This document shows positions 58,522 through 64,000 of a stretch of 64,000 bases of DNA, piece after piece. The notes below the pieces were generated by a model, which was not told where the DNA came from, searched no databases, and saw only the letters and a program-made list of their open reading frames with translations. This DNA comes from Rhizoctonia solani (lineage: Eukaryota > Basidiomycota > Agaricomycetes > Cantharellales > Ceratobasidiaceae): assembly GCF_016906535.1 (NCBI RefSeq), contig NC_057371.1, positions 1,798,001 through 1,862,000 of the forward strand, written 5' to 3'. A program made the position numbers and the translations under genes. How positions within the stretch are numbered: position 1 is the stretch's first letter; every line of letters starts with the position of its first letter.

Positions 58522-60425
58522 ATTCACTCCACGGGCTTGCATTTACCCATTGCACATTCCTTGTTCTTTTAGCATTTTCTCTTGTTGTCTCTGTTCTTGT
58601 CTAGGCATGTTGTTCTTGTTCATTCTGTTTGTGCAACCTCTTCGATTTGTATCCTCAGGACCTGTCCCCCCAAGCCCACAGTACATAACTTATGCACCCA
58701 CCACCACGCACTCTTTCTTGTTCCATGAGACCCATGATCCGATTGCGCAATGTACATAATCATGACGAACCCTAGCCCGCTGTACCCCATGAACCCTCCC
58801 TCGCGTTTCACACCCCCTCAAACTGTTCGATGTGACACGTTTAGTGGTGCGTGTCGACGCGTTTGTTTTTCGTCATCAAAAAAAACAAAACCAATGAAGA
58901 TCGTCAGAAGCTCGACCCTTTGAGGCATAGTGTACCTTTTTGGAAAGTCCGAAGCTCGTCAGGTTGTCTAGGGCGAGAATCGATGTCTATACTGCTAGTG
59001 CTACTGTCTTGTACGAGCTCTTTTTGCTCGCCTGTCCCCCTTACCCCTTTCCCTTCTGGTTGTAAATTCTTTGTTGGTCGCCATCTCCCCGCGTAACCCC
59101 TAAGGATACACATACGCTTACATAGATTACATACACGCATACTGTATCACCGTCGTCGGTTAGACTTGAAGGTTACCGAGACCGGCAACGTCTCAGTTCC
59201 TCTCGAGATCAAGCCCAATGAAATACACCGCCCGCCCAGGCGGAGTTGTATCGGGTGTCGTGTATCGGGTATCGTTGCCATCGGGGACAGGGGACAGGGA
59301 AAGGGGAAAGGGAACAGCAGCCCCTCTATACCTTCCGAGACATTTTTTCCAGCTCTTCGAATTCTAGAGCGAGAAGATACATCTGGACCGTTTCTGGAAA
59401 TAAATATAAAAGGGGAAGGAAGGGACGTTAAGCAAAAGGAGAGTAAAGAAGGGCAAAGCTGGAAGTCCTTCATTATCTTGTCAGATTAGTCGCAATTAGG
59501 GGGGAGATAGTCTCGAATCTGAAAAGATTGACAGGACCTCGGCCGCACAGCGATACCGCGGCTTGGTGCCAGTGGCAAGTATAGCCAAACCCCACCAAAT
59601 TGTCTATTCCAAGCAACCAGCCGAAAGAACAAAATCGGGTAAAACGACTCGTCAAGGATATTGGAAGATAACTATAGACTACAAGCGAAATGAACACTGT
59701 ATGCGCTAAAGCGATGAAATAGAGATAGCTATTCAGATTTCGAAGTAATTTATACATATATCCAGGTACTGGTGCGGTTTACGCGCCCATCTTGCTTCTT
59801 CTTCCACGAGACCCCCAATGAAATACGAGCGATCAGAGACTTTGATCGAGCCGTGCGGCGATCATTTGTTCGAGTTTTCTTTTGAGTTTTCTTTTTCTCA
59901 AGGCGTTTGCTTGTCCGAGTGACGTCGGAGGAAAGATTAATGTACTGCCACATGCAACTCGGGAGCGAAAAGGTCGGGTACATGCGCATGATTGGCATGC
60001 AATTTGCCATATTAAGCTATAAAATTCGATCATTGTGGAGGTACCGCTATTCCAGTCCTGGGGAGGAGAATGAAGACGAGTTCGAGTTAGTTTGCAAACC
60101 GCTTTGCGGACTTGAGCTTTCCATTGGTGGAGCCGAGCCGAGTTCGGTTGTTAGTGTTCACGGCTGGACTTTGACGGAATTGGTTGCTCATGTAAACTGT
60201 GGTTCGTCCTGAAAGTCGGCGGCTAGGTTGAGCATCGATACTTGCGGTTCTAACTCTTCGAATTCTTTACGTCTGTCGGTTACGATACGCGACCGCGTAC
60301 CGATATCGTAAAGATAAACAAGATTTATGTATATTCACAAGTTTATCCCTCAGTACAACAGGACCGGACATTTTTACGCATTGCCGTACTCGATAAACTT
60401 AATACCCATCAAGCTGTCTCGAATT
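58522..60425. other. Gene-free stretch
   Basis: 1.9 kb between two gene ends. Open frames on both strands overlap each other and show no motif, signal peptide or intron pattern. Confidence 0.5.
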
Positions 60426-61906
60426 TTACGAAAGAGAGGGGTTGTTTTCGGCGCTACGTAGTAACATAATCGTCGTTAGTCCTTACAAATCCTTGCCGCA
60501 TGAAATCAGTCAGCTTACAAGTACTCGTGGTTATCAGCGTTGTCGATCGCGCGAGTAGGGTTAGAGGTCGCGAGGGACTTGGCGGAACTCTGGCCGTAGA
60601 CCCAGTCGGAGGTCCCGCCGTTGACCTCGAAATGGGAGTTTTCATGTACGATAGTTCCCGCGCGGGAGTCGGTGCCGGTGCTATAACAAACTGTCAGTAT
60701 CATGCATTAGTCCCTGGTCGACGATCGACTTACACCGGGGCATCCCAAAAGACACCGCAGAGGTAAATCTGTAGAAAAGAAAAACAGTCCAGATCAGTTG
60801 AAAGGTTGTCCTTGTTTGGTTATACACACTTACAGTCCCTGGCTCGTCACTGTAGACATACGCATAGGTGCTATCGTAATCAATTCCAGATGTGTTTTGG
60901 CAAGTGGTACAGTCATAGGTCGTCGACGTCGCATCGGTACCGATGGAAGTGTAGTGCGAACGAACGGTACTGAGCCTGGCCGCAGTGTAGGCTCCGAACC
61001 AAGTGGTATAGCGAGTGGTACCCGACGAGATTCCGTTCAGATAGGTGTTGACGTTGGCTACGTATGTGTTGGAAGCGCTGAAAACGTATTAGCATCTTAC
61101 TACATGTCTCGCTGACTTATGAGCTCACGTAGCGGCTGCAGAAACTAAACTCTGCTGAGACGAAGAGCACCCGGCATAGCTGACGACCCGTTTAGAGATG
61201 CTTCTTGCGCGAGTCTTGGGATTAGTGCTCGGGGCGACCAATTTACCAGCGAGCTTGAATCGGTTCGAGTTGCTCGAAGCTTCAATCGTTTTCAGCTCCC
61301 CGGACGCGTCGACGTAGTTGAAAACGTTGTTGGCAGCAAACTAGAGACGATCATTTAAGTAACGTTCCCCCATAAGTTGCTCGTGAGCTTGCCTTGTAAG
61401 CACCCTCTCCAGCCGAAGTAAAGTTGTACACACCAGCCAGGGCATGGTCAATCTCAATACTTTGTCCCGGGGCAAGAACAGTAAAGTCTGCGTCGCGTGC
61501 TTTTGCTGCAGCAGTGGCCGGAACATACTTCAGCTTGATACCAGTGAACTTGGGGGTCTGGGTATTAGCATCCGAAGTGATACTGAATGTGTCGGTTGGC
61601 GCCTTGGACAGAACTGTGCGTGGGTCATTCAGGAGCTGTGAGAGCATGAATGTCAGAGGCCTGAGATATGCTTCTTGTGGCTTTGACCTACCTTGAGGGA
61701 TTCGGTACCGGTGTTCTTCAGGACAGCCTTGACGGTGAGACCATCAACATCTACAGCTGAAGGAGGAGCTAAAACCAAAACGCTCGTTCTTAGCGCAAGA
61801 AAAGGCGATGGAGCCAAAGGCACTCACCAGTGACATCGAGAACGAGCCCAGGAGCGGCTGAAACAGTAATGGCAGAAAGAAGAGCGGCAGAGATAGCAGA
61901 CTTCAT
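60426..61906 (-). CDS. Secreted deuterolysin-type metalloprotease (M35)
   Basis: Extracellular zinc endopeptidase. Signal peptide MKSAISAALLSAITVSA with mature start APGLVLDVT. The propeptide/immunoglobulin-like part includes VDVDGLTVKAVLKNTGTESL, FTGIKLKYVP, APGQSIEIDHALAGVYNFTS and YKFAANNVFNYVD. The mature enzyme begins after a basic site (RARSISKR|VVSYAGCSSSQQ). Its catalytic core has GTIVHENSHFEVNGGTSDWV, i.e. HExxH (HENSH) with the aspzincin signature GTxDxxYG (GTSDWVYG); the Asp is the third zinc ligand. The end NADNHEY splices across a 70-nt intron to FAENNPSLS. Cysteine pairs (YDCTTCQN, YLCGVFW) fit the family. About six introns; frame holds. A truncated duplicate starts 1.1 kb upstream. 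Confidence 0.9.
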
Positions 61907-62949
61907 TGTAACTCGTGTAAAAAGTGCAGATGGAATAAACCGATACCTGGTATGACGAGATGGCTCGTCGTTTTATACGTGCTTGGTCTGAGCCATCTGA
62001 GCTGCAGCAGCTCTGTAGCTACAGTAGCACTGCGATTGCGATATCCGTTGTATGAATGGAAGCACCTAGTTGCATGTGCTACACCACAGACGGAATTTAA
62101 CATGTACTTCGATCTGGGGAATGTTTGTGCTTCGATAGCTCGCTTGTATTTATGCGCACTATATTTGCTATGTACCTCTTTATCTCGATGATAACGGAAC
62201 AAATGCAGAACATTCTTAGGTTCAATATCGAAGGTGTATCTGTTCAATAGGCCAGGTTAATGGAACCCATTTTCCTATCCATATACACCATTAATCAAGC
62301 ACTAAGCCGCTAATGCGACCATTAGCCATGAGCTAACCATAGGATATCCCCATTAATAGCCGAGATCTTGGCATAGCATCTGACCTGTTCAGAGCTCGAT
62401 TAATATTGCCAATTATCGGAATAAAGCTGCGGATTCTCATATTCTTGTGAAAGGTCCTCCAATCGCCTTCCGCGTCCTGGAACGCAGGGAGGATGACCAT
62501 GTTGGTTTAAGCAACCATCAGACTCCCAGCCATCTTCAGGTTCCCTGACCTCGTGTCTACATGAAAGTAATATCGATACATGTAGGTCTAACGGGGTACG
62601 GGCTGTATATATGTTCTTTGTATCATTGTATGCGAGAACGTAAGGATTTTCTCCCCAAGCTTAGAAGCTTCATTATGTTGTGTAGTTGCATACCAGTACT
62701 GCGATAGAGTCATGTCTATGACATGACCCGCTGACGTTTAATTCAGGTAGTAGGGAAACCTAAGAGGCCGCGTGGAATGAGATGTGCAGGCAGTCTAACT
62801 CCTTCCCCTTTGTACTATCGGTCACGAAGAATGTAACCAAGAGGCTGTTTTTGAGAGTATTTCACATTTAGGAAAGAGTGGGGGCATTTTCAGCGCTTGA
62901 CAGGAAATTTGGCATTTAGTTTGTGTCTTAGAACGCAAGCTATATTTGT
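61907..62949. other. Upstream region of the deuterolysin, partly duplicated
   Basis: Promoter of the protease. A segment at about 62380-62510 resembles 63465-63610, which lies at a similar distance upstream of the truncated copy; both share a TTCCGCG...GACCATGTTG core. No gene seen. Confidence 0.5.
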
Positions 62950-63049
62950 GACAATAATAGTAGTACTTGCCCATAACGTCTAAGAGGAGCCTAGGAGCGG
63001 CCGAAACAGCACCAACAGAAAGGAGAACAACAGATACAGCAGACTTCAT
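62950..63049 (-). pseudogene. Truncated deuterolysin duplicate (signal peptide only)
   Basis: The start at 63049 reads MKSAVSVVLLSVGAVSAAPR then LLLDVMG, which matches the signal peptide and first mature residues of the intact gene almost one for one. It ends at the position of the first intron of the intact gene, where the donor is GCAAGT instead of GTGAGT. Beyond that point no protease sequence follows. The frame can be read to 62822 but the rest (YYYYCHKYSLRSKTQ...) has no protease likeness. Confidence 0.7.
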
Positions 63050-64000
63050 TGTGAATTTAGAGGAATGGTAGGTGGAATGAGTCGATATTGAGAATTCAAT
63101 GGCTTGGTAAGCCATTGTATACTCCCTTATATGCCTTACTTTTTGAGACTGCTCCTTGGAGCTACAGTTGAGCTATTCTTGAAATATCAAGAGAATTCAC
63201 GGAAGCATCGACTTGAATATGGTGTAGTTGAGTTTAGCTCGTGCTTCAGTTAGAAGGGTACCAATACTTTGATAGTTTAGATATATGCGCTCGCCATTTA
63301 CTACATACCATTATGCAACTAAACTAAAGCTTTTGTAACACAGAAATCACCGCATATGGTATGATATAGCCCAAAGAACAAAGTGACACTAGCCTGTATT
63401 AGTATGCCTATTATCATGAGCCGTTCACGGAGGAGTTTCTGGGAGTCATTATCACACACAATTGAATGCTCGGCGTAGTATCTGGCGTGCCGCGCTAGCC
63501 GTCGGCATCGAGTAGCAGGTATCCGTAGACCCTTATTCTTCGAATGGGCTTGAGACCTTATAGCCATCTTCCGCGTATCAGAAGTAGGGGGGAGTGACCA
63601 TGTTGTCTGCAGTAGATATCTTCGATTCTACGGATAGTCGGGCTTCTTTCGCTCGTATCGGACTCTAAGGAAAGCGGAGGTTGGTCCGAAGTAGACGCAC
63701 ACCATATGTATCCTTGCATCGTTATCATTTAATGGTAGCACCAATGCCGAAAAAATGTGGTATTCGCTGCAACTGTCCAAAGCTATGGTGTAGGAATAGT
63801 GTCCTCGGTGATATTTACATATAAAATCTTGACTAAGCATTTACCCAAGTGTGCAGATAGTACCTTGTGCTGGCATTAGTAGCCGCAAAATGTCTCAAGC
63901 GTCAAAGCAGATGGGAAAATAGTCGCTACTATGTATTCAGTAGAATGTATCTTTGGGTACTTATTAGGGCTATTATAGGTATCTTTTCGGGTTAGCTAAA
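63050..64000. other. Right-edge region, duplicated promoter remnant
   Basis: Upstream of the truncated protease copy; holds the 63465-63610 similarity. Short minus-strand frames at 63319-63567 and 63628-63840 are unsupported. Confidence 0.45.

Noticed and set aside
59147..59489. Overlapping open frames on both strands of over 100 codons
   Set aside because: They mirror each other in purine-rich sequence and carry no motif; probably chance.
1..64000. Transposons, CRISPR arrays, tRNA or rRNA genes
   Set aside because: No transposase, reverse transcriptase, long terminal or inverted repeats, array-like repeats or cloverleaf candidates were seen by eye; tRNAs with introns could be missed without a search.

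Overview
The window is eukaryotic and fungal. Genes carry many short GT-AG introns (mostly about 45-65 nt), they are packed on both strands, and the products are fungal: a STE50 adaptor with C-terminal SH3 domains, a Zn2Cys6 transcription factor, a deuterolysin (M35) protease, a cAMP-receptor-like GPCR and W-rich membrane proteins of a kind common in mushrooms. The SAM-RA-SH3-SH3 form of STE50 points to Basidiomycota. Agaricomycetes, perhaps a Rhizoctonia/Ceratobasidium-like fungus, is my inference. I see no tRNA, rRNA, CRISPR array or intact transposon.

Layout. 1-1592 (-): 5' part of a W-rich type I membrane protein, cut by the window edge. 2725-15668: a compact housekeeping block of STE50-like adaptor (-), IPI3 (+), CDK7/KIN28 (-) and DOA10/SSM4 (+), with short shared divergent or convergent spacers. 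15961-18225 (+): SRPK-type SR-protein kinase. 20363-22668 (+): DnaJ-X chaperone (CAJ1/DJP1 type). 23246-24800 (+): seven-TM receptor. 25951-29665 (+): full-length paralogue of the first gene, followed by a decayed third copy at about 30023-30480. 31471-34827 (-): ELMO/CED-12 protein. 35769-37420 (+): SGNH (GDSL) hydrolase-like protein. 39369-40895 and 42369-43916 (+): two related membrane/coiled-coil proteins. 44284-46524 (+): methylenetetrahydrofolate reductase. 47510-49710 (-): Zn2Cys6 regulator. 52110-54510 (-): R3H-SUZ RNA-binding protein. 55690-57422 (-): vacuolar-type amino-acid transporter. 57612-58521 (+): Ser/Pro-rich unknown. 60426-61906 (-): deuterolysin, with a truncated upstream duplicate at about 62950-63049.

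Themes. Signalling is well represented (STE50 for the MAPK cascade, ELMO for Rac/DOCK-type GTPase control, a GPCR, two kinases), but nothing shows that these genes work as one system. The strongest unusual signal is sequence-wide. In at least six conserved genes between 16.6 and 56.2 kb the reading frame breaks at single points, and each break is explained by exactly one missing base, usually in or beside a short homopolymer. The conserved protein resumes at once on the other side. This looks more like residual consensus error in the assembly than decay, but it matters for anyone using these gene models. The two most biological finds are the inverted, partly decayed family of triple-repeat W-rich membrane proteins that flanks the housekeeping block, and the tandem deuterolysin duplication in which only the signal peptide and promoter of one copy remain.

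Exon boundaries were read by eye. Start codons and junctions are firm where family motifs cross them, and are marked tentative elsewhere.
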